Shown piece by piece: positions 25,882-35,043 of a stretch of 64,000 bases of DNA (position 1 is its first letter; each line of letters starts with the position of its first letter). The notes beneath the pieces are model-generated. The model saw only the letters and a program-made list of their open reading frames with translations. It was not told the origin of the DNA and did not search any database. A program made the position numbers and the translations under genes. The stretch comes from Pseudobdellovibrionaceae bacterium (GTDB lineage Bacteria; Bdellovibrionota; Bdellovibrionia; Bdellovibrionales; Bdellovibrionaceae): NCBI GenBank assembly GCA_947449255.1, contig CANFQX010000010.1, positions 1-64,000 on the forward strand, read 5' to 3'.

Positions 25882-26595
25882 ATGCAAAATCCTGCTCCAG
25901 TTTTTGTCAGTCAAAAATTAAAAAAAGAATACCTTATGGGTGAAGTTAAAATTGAGGCCCTCCGAGGTATTGATCTTGAACTCATGCCCGGAGAGTTTGT
26001 CGCCTTGCTTGGAGCTTCAGGCAGCGGCAAATCAACTCTGGTCAATATATTGGGTGGACTGGACACGCCCACCTCTGGCACCTTGAATTACAAAGACCAT
26101 GTTCTGTCCGCGGCCTCTCCTCGTGAATTGACACGCTTTCGCCGCGAACATGTTGGCTTTGTTTTTCAATTTTATAATCTCATCCCTAATCTCACCGCTG
26201 TTGAAAACATCGACCTTGTCACAGACATTGCTGAAAATCCAATGACCAGCACAGAGGCCCTAAACCTTGTGGGCCTGTCTGAGCGCAAAGACTTTTTCCC
26301 TTCCCAACTCTCGGGCGGTGAACAACAGCGCGTGGCCATTGCTCGAGCCATTGTCAAGCGTCCAGAAATTCTGCTCTGTGATGAGCCCACGGGAGCCCTT
26401 GACTTAAAAACGGGGCAACTTGTTCTGGAGGCCATTAAAAAAGTTCATGAAGAACTGCACACCCTTGTGGTTGTGATCACCCACAACTCAGCCATTGCAG
26501 GGATCGCTGATCGCGTGATTTATCTCAGAGATGGTCAAATCATTAAAGAACAAATCAATTCACAAAAAATTCCGATCTCTGAGGTTTTCTGGTGA
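25882..26595 (+). CDS. ABC transporter ATPase, MacB/LolD-like
   Basis: A 237-residue nucleotide-binding subunit: Walker [10 protein letters not shown] (about 44-52), Q-loop FVFQFYNL, signature [14 protein letters not shown], Walker [13 protein letters not shown], and H-loop VITHN. These features match the LolD/MacB/FtsE group. The frame is open further upstream to a TTG at 25708, which would add 58 unrelated residues. I chose the ATG at 25882 because a GGAG lies just before it and homologues begin near there. It overlaps the permease start (GTGA), so the two are coupled. Confidence 0.85.
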   Translation: MQNPAPVFVSQKLKKEYLMGEVKIEALRGIDLELMPGEFVALLGASGSGKSTLVNILGGLDTPTSGTLNYKDHVLSAASPRELTRFRREHVGFVFQFYNLIPNLTAVENIDLVTDIAENPMTSTEALNLVGLSERKDFFPSQLSGGEQQRVAIARAIVKRPEILLCDEPTGALDLKTGQLVLEAIKKVHEELHTLVVVITHNSAIAGIADRVIYLRDGQIIKEQINSQKIPISEVFW

Positions 26596-28961
26596 AAGCA
26601 CTTTCGCGAAAACTCATTCGTGATCTTTCAACTTTAAGAATGCAAATTTTTACTATGGCTGTACTGATTGCTTGCGGTGTTGCTGTTTTGGTGGCCTCAT
26701 GGAGTTCGTATCTTTCCCTGGAAAGAGCAAAAAACATTTATTATGAGAAATACAGATTTGCTGATATTTTTGCCGTCTTTGTTAGGTCTCCTCTTTCAGT
26801 GCTGCATGAAATCCAGAAACTTCCTCTCACAGAAATAGCGGAAGGCCGAATCCTTCAAGATGCGCTGCTGGATCTGCCCGGGCAAGCTGAACCCGCCTTA
26901 GGCCGCGTGATCTCTTGGAGTTCCAATCAACTTCTAAATAAGATCTATATACGTCAAGGCCGCTTCCCCGAGCGTGGCAAAAACCTCGAAGCCCTCGTTC
27001 ATGAAAGCTTTGCTAAAGCTCATCATATGAAGGCCGGTGATCACTTCTTTTTGACGATTAAGGGCCTAAAAAGCATCGTGACCGTTTCTGGAATTGGCAT
27101 CTCCCCCGAATACGTCTACGCCCTGAGTCCCCTCTCTTCTTTCCCCGACGACCTTCACTTTGGAGTTCTCTGGATGCCTTTCGCTGACCTTGAGAGACTT
27201 TCTAACATGCAAGGAGCCATTAACAATTTAGTTATAAAAGTCGCTCGTCACGCCTCTATTGAAACTCTGAAAAACCAAATGAACACACTCATCTCAAAAT
27301 ACGGAGGCTTGGGCGCTTACGATCGCAGCCAACAACTGAGCCATCTTTTTGTTCAAGACGAAATTCGCCAGCAAAAATCAATGTCGACCATTGTCCCTGG
27401 AATTTTTATTCTGGTTGCGGCCTTTATCTTGCACACAGTTTTGAGTCGACTGATTGGACTGCAAAGACCGCAAATAGCCACTTTGAAATCTATTGGCTAC
27501 ACCTCTGAGGCTCTCGTCCTTTATTATTGGAAGCTTGTCACAATTATTCTGCTTGTGGGAATTATTCCCGCCAACATCTGCGCCTGGGGCATTGGTCAGT
27601 GGTATGCCTATTTGTATGAACGCTATTTTCGTTTTCCCAGTATTGATTTTTCACTTTCTGCAGAAGCCGTATGGATTGGCATTTTGGGAGGTGTATTGCC
27701 CAGCTGGCTTGCATCATCCACAGCCTTGCTGCAGGTCTTTTCCCTAAATCCGGCAGAAGCCATGCGTCCGCCAACTCCGATAAATACCTATTTTATTAAA
27801 AAAAGAATATTTAAAGGAATGCGGGTCCAAGTGAAAATGATCTTTCGAAATATCTTAGCTAAACCCTGGAGATCTTTTTTTTCCATCGCAGGAATTTCAG
27901 CTGCAACGGCCATCCTCATCAATGGCAGCTTTTGGTCTGACATCATGGACAATATGATTGATCAGCAATTTCGTAAGCTGCACCGTGAAGATCTGGAGGT
28001 GCAATTTCTGCATCCAAGAAAACAAGAAGCGCTCTCCCTGCTTGAAAAAATGGACGGAGTCTATTTGGTTCAGGGTTCACGATCTGCCGCACTGAAATTA
28101 AAATTCAAAAACTTTTCCAAAGACACCATCATGACATCAATTCCAACATTAGAAAGTGCTAACAATCCCAATTCAAATCTGCGCAGGGTCCTTGAAAACG
28201 CTGGAAAAAACATCAAGGTTCCTTTGGGACAGGTCCTGCTGGGACAATTTTTTTCAAAAAAATTTCATATCAAAGCTGGTGATGAAATTTCCTTAGAAGT
28301 TCTTGATAAAACAAGTCCTCCTTTTTCAGTCCAGGTTGCAGGTTTCGTCGATGAATTTGTAGGCTCTGCCATCTATGCCAATAAAAGTGATCTGCACAAC
28401 TGGCTTCGCGAAAATCCAACCTTCACCTCTGCCTCCATAAAAATGGACGCTGACAAATCGACGCAGCTGTATTTGAAACTCAAAGAAATGCCTGAAATTG
28501 CCTCAATCAGTATCAAAAAATTGGCCTATGAAAGTTTCACAAAAACACTCTCTGGAATGATTTTTACATTCACCCTGATCCTGATCGGCTTTGCCAGTGC
28601 GATTTCGGGTGCAGTCCTCTTTAATATGGCGCGGATCAGCTTGTCGGAAAGATCCTGGGAACTCGCAAGCCTAAAAATCATGGGCTATGATTTAATCGAA
28701 GTCTTTGAAGTTTTACACACGGAGATGGGCATAGAAATTATTCTGGCCCTGATTCCAGGTCTGCTGATCGGTTATGGACTGTCCTATCTCAGCACAAAAT
28801 GGATTCATACAGATATTTTTAGTTTCCCGTTAGTCATTGAAAATACAACTTATGCCATGGCAGTCACAGTGATTGTAACAATTTATTTTTTAACTGGCTT
28901 TTACCTGTTCAGAAAAATAAAACACCTCGATCTCACTGCTGCCTTAAAAGCCCGGGAGTAA
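26592..28961 (+). CDS. ABC transporter permease with FtsX domains
   Basis: A 789-residue inner-membrane protein with two FtsX-type halves: a transmembrane helix at about 16-40, a periplasmic domain, then three helices (about 275-380); the second half repeats this from about 420 to the end. This fused arrangement resembles permeases that move lipoproteins or other envelope substrates, such as the YbbP/DevC-type group. The GTG start overlaps the ATPase stop by four bases. Together with the ATPase and adaptor it forms an exporter whose substrate is unknown. Confidence 0.88.
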   Translation: MKALSRKLIRDLSTLRMQIFTMAVLIACGVAVLVASWSSYLSLERAKNIYYEKYRFADIFAVFVRSPLSVLHEIQKLPLTEIAEGRILQDALLDLPGQAEPALGRVISWSSNQLLNKIYIRQGRFPERGKNLEALVHESFAKAHHMKAGDHFFLTIKGLKSIVTVSGIGISPEYVYALSPLSSFPDDLHFGVLWMPFADLERLSNMQGAINNLVIKVARHASIETLKNQMNTLISKYGGLGAYDRSQQLSHLFVQDEIRQQKSMSTIVPGIFILVAAFILHTVLSRLIGLQRPQIATLKSIGYTSEALVLYYWKLVTIILLVGIIPANICAWGIGQWYAYLYERYFRFPSIDFSLSAEAVWIGILGGVLPSWLASSTALLQVFSLNPAEAMRPPTPINTYFIKKRIFKGMRVQVKMIFRNILAKPWRSFFSIAGISAATAILINGSFWSDIMDNMIDQQFRKLHREDLEVQFLHPRKQEALSLLEKMDGVYLVQGSRSAALKLKFKNFSKDTIMTSIPTLESANNPNSNLRRVLENAGKNIKVPLGQVLLGQFFSKKFHIKAGDEISLEVLDKTSPPFSVQVAGFVDEFVGSAIYANKSDLHNWLRENPTFTSASIKMDADKSTQLYLKLKEMPEIASISIKKLAYESFTKTLSGMIFTFTLILIGFASAISGAVLFNMARISLSERSWELASLKIMGYDLIEVFEVLHTEMGIEIILALIPGLLIGYGLSYLSTKWIHTDIFSFPLVIENTTYAMAVTVIVTIYFLTGFYLFRKIKHLDLTAALKARE

Positions 28962-28966
28962 ATTAG

Positions 28967-29863
28967 ATGAAAAAGACGCTCTTTAAAATCTCTAATATTA
29001 TCTATGCATTCCTTGGTTGCAGCCTGGCTTTTGGCCTCTGGCTTTTATTTAAAGAAAAGCCCATCGAAGTCGAGACAGCAAAAATCGTGCGCGGAGATTT
29101 TGAGGAAAATCTCCGCGCTGACGGAATTATCAAAGCCAAAAAAAAGGTGTCTGTTTTAGCTAGAGCCAACGGTGACTCAGGACGCGTGGACCTCAAGGTT
29201 GGAGAAGAAATTAAGAAGGGACAAAAAATAACTGATCTCGTTTGGGATCAGCGCGAAGCCATAAAAAGTCCGATCACAGGAATCATTTCAAAGGTTTACC
29301 GCGAATCAGCTGGACCCATCAATCGAGGTGACCCCCTGATTGACATCATCAACCCTGAAGACTTGCAAGTTGAATCCGAAATCCTCACCACTGATGCGAT
29401 TCGAATTCCCCTTAATGCTCCGGTTAAAATATATGGACTTGGTAATGAATTGATACAAAGTGGAACAGTTAAGCAAGTCAGTCGCGCGGGCTTTGTGAAA
29501 CTCTCCGCCCTTGGTGTTGAAGAAGAAAAAACCTTGGTCTATATCCAAATCATCAATCCACAACGGCAACTTCTTGGTGACACCTACCATGTTGAGCTGT
29601 CCATTCTTTTAGACGCTGAAAAAAAGGTACTTAAAATTCCCATTGGCAGCATTTTCAAAACAAATAATCAATGGACGGTCTATACCCTTAAAAAAAACCG
29701 AGCTGATTTAAAAAAAATTCAGATCTTAAAGCGAAATGACACTGAGGCCGTGGTTGAAGAAAAAAACAAAGAATCGGACACCCTAAAGGAAAATGAGACT
29801 GTCATTCTCTTTCCCGGGGATCAAATTTTTCAGGGAACTTTAGTAAAAAACAATAGCAATTAA
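28967..29863 (+). CDS. Periplasmic adaptor (membrane fusion) protein
   Basis: A 298-residue HlyD/MacA-family adaptor anchored by one N-terminal helix (about residues 10-27). The lipoyl-like domain is formed by KVSVLARANG...LKVGEEIKKGQKI and SPITGIISKV; there is almost no helical hairpin between its halves, so it is a short adaptor. A beta-barrel and membrane-proximal domain follow (DTYHVELSILLD, VLKIPIGSIFK). It lies 5 bp after the permease gene. No outer-membrane TolC-type gene is near. Confidence 0.85.
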   Translation: MKKTLFKISNIIYAFLGCSLAFGLWLLFKEKPIEVETAKIVRGDFEENLRADGIIKAKKKVSVLARANGDSGRVDLKVGEEIKKGQKITDLVWDQREAIKSPITGIISKVYRESAGPINRGDPLIDIINPEDLQVESEILTTDAIRIPLNAPVKIYGLGNELIQSGTVKQVSRAGFVKLSALGVEEEKTLVYIQIINPQRQLLGDTYHVELSILLDAEKKVLKIPIGSIFKTNNQWTVYTLKKNRADLKKIQILKRNDTEAVVEEKNKESDTLKENETVILFPGDQIFQGTLVKNNSN

Positions 29864-30040
29864 TGCCGCCACAAGCTTGCAGCAGTTGAGGCTCGGCCGC
29901 GCCCCCGCTATGAACCCTGAGCATTGACATGAACCCCTTATTTTTTCTGTGTGTTACCAGGCTTCGGCAAGCTTTATTGTCAGTAAAGTTAAAAAATTTT
30001 AGCCTTTAAGAACCTAACAACAATTCACAGAGGTTTTTAA

Positions 30041-32626
30041 ATGAAGTCATTCACAAATAGACAACAAGCGGGACAGCTCCTTGGCGAAAGACTTTTGAAA
30101 TTCAAGGATCAAAACCCAATTATTCTTGCCATCCCTCGCGGTGGAGTGCCTGTTGCCTTTGAAGTTGCAAAAAAACTCAAAGCCCCCCTCGATATTTTGA
30201 TGGTCAAAAAAATTGGCAGTCCTGGCAACCCTGAATTTGCTGTGGGCGCAGTCAGTGAAGATTCAAAACCCCTTTTCAACGAAGCCCTGATCAAGGCTGA
30301 ACACATTGATCGCAATGTTCTTAATAAGACGGCACAAATTAAAATAAAAGAAATTCGCGAACAGCTTCATCGCTTCAGAGGCAGCGCTGAGCCGCTTCCG
30401 ATCAAAGATAAAGTTGTGATTATCGTCGATGATGGTATTGCCACAGGAGCAACTCTTTTTTCAGCCATTCAGTTCTTGCGTGAAAAAAAACCCGCAAAAA
30501 TCATTATAGCTTCCCCGGTCGGAGCTCGCGACACTATTTATAAACTGCAAGCCGCCTCTGACGAAGTGATTTGTCTGCAAGCTCCTGAAAATTTTAGAGC
30601 CGTGGGTTTATGGTATGACACTTTCAACCAAGTGGCTGACGAAGAAGTGATCGAATTGCTGCGTGAAATGAGTTACCTCAAATCCCACGGCCTCTCGGAT
30701 GAAGTCGCAATTCGCTGTGGTGAGGCCAAACTCAAAGGCAGCTTCACCCAAACTGAAAACATGAAGGCCATTGTCCTTTTCGCCCATGGAAGTGGCAGCA
30801 GCAGATTAAGTCCAAGGAACCAATTTATTGCCCGCGAACTGAATAAAATTGGCTATGGAACATTGCTCTTTGATTTATTGACTGAAAATGAATCCCTTGA
30901 TCGAAAAAATGTTTTTGATATTGAATTGCTTTCAAAAAGGCTTATCGCCGCCACGGATTGGGTCTGTAAAAACTTTGAAGAGAACCCATTGCCCATAGCC
31001 TATTTAGGGGCAAGCACCGGCGCTGGTGCGGCCTTGATGGCCGCAGCTCAAACAACGCATCCTATTTATGCGGTCATCAGTCGTGGCGGTCGTCCTGACT
31101 TGACTGAACCCCATCTGAAAAAAGTGACTGCCGCCACATTGCTGATCGTTGGAGAAGAAGATGGTCCCACCATTGTTCTCAATGAAAAGATTAAAAACAA
31201 AATAGCCAATTGCAAAATGGTTTTAATTCCACATGCGACCCATTTGTTCGAAGAGCCAGGCACCTTGGAAGCGGTCGTCGAGTACACCTCAGAGTGGCTT
31301 GAAGAGCATTTGCCAAAAAATTTACTCAAGAAACAACCCAAAGAAATTATTGTTGATGAACTCGAAAAACGCTCTCACGTCATTGACAATGAACACAGCT
31401 GGGATCAGCTGATTCAAAAAATAGCCCATTCTCGAATTGTCATGTTGGGCGAGGCCACGCACGGGACCAAAGAATTTTATAGCATTCGTCGCTATATTTC
31501 AGAAAGACTGATCAAGGAGCAGGGCTTTAGCTTTATCGCCGTCGAAGGCGATTGGCCAGACTGTCAAAAAATAAATGATTATATATTAAAAGACCAGGGC
31601 AACAGTGCGGCTGAGACCTTGAGAGAGTTCAAACGCTGGCCCACTTGGATGTGGGCTAACGAAGAGACACCAGCCTTGATTGAGTGGCTTAAAAATTTCA
31701 AAGTTGGCTTCTATGGACTGGATGTTTACTCCCTTTTTGAATCCATGGACTATGTCAAAGCCTTCGCGGAAAAATTAGATCCCCAATTGGCACAAGCACT
31801 CAAAGAGCAATACGCCTGTTTTGATCCCTTCAACCGCAATGAGAAAGCCTATGCCCGGCACTTGGTGAAATTCCCGGAAGGCTGCCGCCAGGAAGTCTTA
31901 ATCAGCCTCAAGCGAATCTTAAGACTTCGCATGAGCGAACTCGCCACCCAAGATGAAGATCTGTTCAATGCCCAACAAAATGCGCGGATCGTTGCCAATG
32001 CCGAACAGTATTACCGCACAATGCTTTTCGGTGGCCCTGAATCTTGGAATGTCAGAGACAATCACATGCTAGAAACTCTAGACACTTTACTACGAAAAAA
32101 AGGCTCTCTGAGTAAATGCATTGTGTGGGCACACAACAGTCATATTGGTGATTACCACGCCACTGACATGAACGAAGAAGGCTATGTCAACCTTGGCGGC
32201 TTAGCCAGGGAGCGCTTTGGCGTAGACAACGTATCCCTCGTGGGTTTTGGCAGCTATGAAGGGCAAGTGTTAGCAGGCCCGGCTTGGGGTGCTCCTGAGC
32301 AAGTCATGAATCTGCCTCCGGCCTTAGAATCCTCGTATGATTTTTATTGCCACAAAGTCGCAAAGAATCTGGCCACCAATAGATTTTATACAATCTTTGA
32401 TCGCTCAGCACAACAAGGTGTGCTTGGCAAAAGACGCTATGGCCATCGTGCGGTGGGCGTCGTTTACAGTCCTCACTATGAAGACAAAGGACACAATTAT
32501 GTCCCGACTATTCCTGCGCAAAGATATGATGCTTTTGTCTTTGTAGATAAAACCACGGCCTTAAAATCACTCCACGCTACCGTCAACAAATTGGACATGC
32601 CTGACACTTGGCCGGGAGGTTTTTAA
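30041..32626 (+). CDS. Phosphoribosyltransferase / alpha-beta hydrolase / erythromycin-esterase fusion
   Basis: An 861-residue three-domain protein. Residues 1-215: type I phosphoribosyltransferase with PRPP motif VDDGIATGATL (129-139). Residues 240-425: alpha/beta hydrolase of dienelactone-hydrolase type with nucleophile elbow LGASTGAG (Ser325), an acidic loop GEEDG and His near PHATH. Residues 440-861: erythromycin-esterase-type domain with GEATHG (470-475), EGDWPD (502-507) and a later VWAHNSH. All three sites look intact. Such fusions exist in other bacteria, but their natural substrates are not established. Macrolide cleavage should not be assumed. GAGG precedes the ATG. The gene stands alone, which suggests one pathway carried out by one polypeptide. 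Confidence 0.9.
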   Translation: MKSFTNRQQAGQLLGERLLKFKDQNPIILAIPRGGVPVAFEVAKKLKAPLDILMVKKIGSPGNPEFAVGAVSEDSKPLFNEALIKAEHIDRNVLNKTAQIKIKEIREQLHRFRGSAEPLPIKDKVVIIVDDGIATGATLFSAIQFLREKKPAKIIIASPVGARDTIYKLQAASDEVICLQAPENFRAVGLWYDTFNQVADEEVIELLREMSYLKSHGLSDEVAIRCGEAKLKGSFTQTENMKAIVLFAHGSGSSRLSPRNQFIARELNKIGYGTLLFDLLTENESLDRKNVFDIELLSKRLIAATDWVCKNFEENPLPIAYLGASTGAGAALMAAAQTTHPIYAVISRGGRPDLTEPHLKKVTAATLLIVGEEDGPTIVLNEKIKNKIANCKMVLIPHATHLFEEPGTLEAVVEYTSEWLEEHLPKNLLKKQPKEIIVDELEKRSHVIDNEHSWDQLIQKIAHSRIVMLGEATHGTKEFYSIRRYISERLIKEQGFSFIAVEGDWPDCQKINDYILKDQGNSAAETLREFKRWPTWMWANEETPALIEWLKNFKVGFYGLDVYSLFESMDYVKAFAEKLDPQLAQALKEQYACFDPFNRNEKAYARHLVKFPEGCRQEVLISLKRILRLRMSELATQDEDLFNAQQNARIVANAEQYYRTMLFGGPESWNVRDNHMLETLDTLLRKKGSLSKCIVWAHNSHIGDYHATDMNEEGYVNLGGLARERFGVDNVSLVGFGSYEGQVLAGPAWGAPEQVMNLPPALESSYDFYCHKVAKNLATNRFYTIFDRSAQQGVLGKRRYGHRAVGVVYSPHYEDKGHNYVPTIPAQRYDAFVFVDKTTALKSLHATVNKLDMPDTWPGGF

Positions 32627-32748
32627 AACTGTGACGAAAGATCACCAATTAAGTTTTCGCTGAAAGACATCTGAATTTTATAGATTTTTTTATCCGAGGT
32701 TTGATTTTCAAAAATGCATTAAATAAAAAGAATCCCTAACTTTTAGGA

Positions 32749-33078
32749 GTGAACATGAATTCAATATTTTCAAAGTTTTTTATCTTGGCTTGTTTAAGTG
32801 TTTGTTTCAGTTTTTCTAGTTTTGCTGTGAATAAATCTGTGAAGCCAAATTCAAAAGAGCCTACCGCCGAAGAAAGAGCTCAAATGGCAACCATGCATGA
32901 AAAAGCCGCTCTCTGCCTTCGCTCAAGTAAAACCATAGCTGAATGCCATGATGAAATGAAAAAAAACTGCACCATGGGAGACCGATGCATGATGGGCATG
33001 GGAATGGGCAAGAAAAGGGGGCCGATGATGGATAAAGAGTGGGCTATGCCTCACGATGGGAAGTCGGAGCCTAAGTAA
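32749..33078 (+). CDS. Small secreted Met-rich protein
   Basis: A 109-residue protein with a signal peptide (about residues 1-25, ending SFA). The mature part contains Cys and Met clusters: LCLRS, ECHDEMKKNC, DRCMMGMGMG and GPMMDKEW. The Met/His/Cys content is what periplasmic copper-binding proteins show, but no family is recognised. A TAGGAG site supports the ATG. Confidence 0.65.
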   Translation: MNMNSIFSKFFILACLSVCFSFSSFAVNKSVKPNSKEPTAEERAQMATMHEKAALCLRSSKTIAECHDEMKKNCTMGDRCMMGMGMGKKRGPMMDKEWAMPHDGKSEPK

Positions 33079-33159
33079 ACTCGCCCCATTTTTCGATTAT
33101 TTGGACTTGCGGTGACAAATCTCAAAAAACTTTTGAAAGGTTAATTTTCAAGTGGACTT

Positions 33160-33711
33160 CTATTTGCACCGCACCCAATGATTTTCGATGAACACCGTTC
33201 GATCTATGATTTCACCGTCCTGATCGTAAACAAATATCAAATTTTTAATTTTTCTAACATCGGGATCAACTATAAAAATTTTCAACGAATCCACTTGAGT
33301 TATTCCAAGAAATTGAAGAGCCTCCAGAACGGTTCCATAACTTCCCAAGGAAGTTTTACTGATTGTTTCACTGACCACAAAATGATATTTTTCAAGTTTC
33401 TTAACACCATTCGTTGTTGTCAAAACTTTAGCATATTTATTGTTTGAGTTTTTAAATACGGAAATGGCCGTGTCCTTCGGCTCACCTCTCACATTGAGAC
33501 TGACCTCACATTGGGCAATCAATCGAATGTGTTCAAAATTATTGAGGTTAGAAAAACTGAAATTCACTTCAAATTTGCCATTGTTGTATTTAAAGGGCAG
33601 ATTTAATTCTTTTTCATTGGGATCAAAAATGATCGACTGAGCCAACGAAGGGGCAGATGCTATCCATATACTCAAAGCCAACATCGTTTTAAAAATGAAC
33701 TTCACTCTCAT
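33160..33711 (-). CDS. Secreted protein of unknown function (183 aa)
   Basis: The signal peptide spans about residues 1-25 (ending SLAQS). The mature protein is beta-rich, with two Cys (AQCEVS and the C-terminal WVRCK) that may pair. The ATG at 33711 with a GAGG site was chosen over an upstream codon giving a non-signal extension. No family recognised. Confidence 0.65.
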   Translation of the reverse strand: MRVKFIFKTMLALSIWIASAPSLAQSIIFDPNEKELNLPFKYNNGKFEVNFSFSNLNNFEHIRLIAQCEVSLNVRGEPKDTAISVFKNSNNKYAKVLTTTNGVKKLEKYHFVVSETISKTSLGSYGTVLEALQFLGITQVDSLKIFIVDPDVRKIKNLIFVYDQDGEIIDRTVFIENHWVRCK

Positions 33712-33846
33712 AAGCACCTCACCCGGACTTTCGGCGGGTCCAGACAAAAGCTTAAGATTCGATTTTATTGTCGATAAATTTTACAAACAGGCGGCATTGA
33801 TTCCCGTTTTTTTATAAGGCAAGTTCGTCATGTCCCTAGCAGATTT

Positions 33847-34242
33847 CTATTTTCGCAGCAGAACTCGGACCTCATCCACAAAGGCCATTGAACTGATATA
33901 AATCTGCAATGCGTGAATGTTTTTTCCTATGATCTTACCACTTTTTGCATGAAGGGGTGTGAAGTCCTCCTTAGACATCCATTCGGTATTTTCGACTTTG
34001 CTGTTTATCCAAAGGGTGAGTTTCGTTTTACTGGTGTATGGCCTTCCTACAACTTCAACGCCCTCAACTTCATAGTTCTTATAAGTGGAATCATTGACCA
34101 GCGAATTCAAGTCAATCAGTTGACTTTGAAACTCTCGGTGAACTTGCACGGTCACTCGCTGAGAAAAAGTGGGGTCGCCCACTTCTGAGACTGCTAAATT
34201 TGCCCAAGCCAATAGGCCCAATATAATCATTCCAAATTTCAT
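33847..34242 (-). CDS. Secreted protein of unknown function (131 aa)
   Basis: A signal peptide (about residues 1-20) precedes a small mixed alpha/beta domain without Cys. The ATG at 34242 was chosen for its GAGGGGA site and because it begins the signal peptide directly. It lies upstream of the 33160 gene on the same strand, separated by 135 bp. No family recognised. Confidence 0.65.
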   Translation of the reverse strand: MKFGMIILGLLAWANLAVSEVGDPTFSQRVTVQVHREFQSQLIDLNSLVNDSTYKNYEVEGVEVVGRPYTSKTKLTLWINSKVENTEWMSKEDFTPLHAKSGKIIGKNIHALQIYISSMAFVDEVRVLLRK

Positions 34243-34575
34243 AGCGCGGATCCCCTCACAAATTGTATACACCTGGAAAAGGTTAGCTTCCTAATTTGGA
34301 GTTAGCAAGCGCCCAGAGAAAAACACCCACAAGCAGGTCCGCACTCAATTTTAAAACGACCGCAGGCTATCAAAACAGGTTCATTTATCGCATTGCGCTA
34401 AATTTCGTTTTTTTGTCAGAATTTGAATATCCAATTGGTTTCATTGAACAAGTCAGCACTCTGCTTAGGTATTTTGCGTCATCAAGTCTTAGAGACATCT
34501 GAAATACAATTTTTTTTCAGGTGACAACCCTCTCGCAAAGAATAACAAGGAGGGAAAATAAATATAGGAGGTCCC
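34243..34575. other. Intergenic region between divergent genes
   Basis: Holds the upstream regions of the minus-strand secreted gene and the Tyr-rich protein gene. A short open frame at 34296-34502 has no ribosome-binding site. No RNA recognised. Confidence 0.4.
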
Positions 34576-34986
34576 ATGAAACTTTTGCTTTTGACAGCAA
34601 TTCTGACTCTAAATACAGGTGCGTTTGCTTTCGCAGGTGAACTTGATAACGAGTCATCTATCACAAATCAATCTATGAATGGCACTGTCGTCATTCGTGT
34701 TGACAGCCGAAGCAATCAAACTTCAGTCCTTACAAGCCAACAAGTTGTTGCAAATGATTCCGAAGCCAAAGCCTTGGTTCAAGACGGTTCATTCAAAGAA
34801 GTTCCTGCTGCAAACCTTAAAAAAGAACTCGATCAAGATGGCGGAGCTTCTAGCTGGTATTTCTACGGCGGCTACAGCCCCTATTACAGCTACAACATGT
34901 ACTGGTATGGATCTTGGTACACTCCGTGCTATTCATACAACTACAACTATTATAACTATTACTACTACTCTTATTATCGTTGGTAA
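34576..34986 (+). CDS. Secreted Tyr-rich protein
   Basis: A 136-residue exported protein with signal peptide (about 1-20, ending AFA). Residues 20-88 are ordinary; the last 48 residues contain about 20 Tyr plus several Trp, Ser and Asn (for example NYYNYYYYSYYRW). Such tails can cross-link, stack or bind surfaces. It has a very strong AGGAGG site, pointing to high expression. It lies 57 bp before the subtilase gene and may share its transcript. No family recognised. Confidence 0.75.
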   Translation: MKLLLLTAILTLNTGAFAFAGELDNESSITNQSMNGTVVIRVDSRSNQTSVLTSQQVVANDSEAKALVQDGSFKEVPAANLKKELDQDGGASSWYFYGGYSPYYSYNMYWYGSWYTPCYSYNYNYYNYYYYSYYRW

Positions 34987-35043
34987 GCCCACGATTTTGT
35001 AGTAGCAGATGACTAGAAATAGTCATTTTGCGAGGTAATAGAG

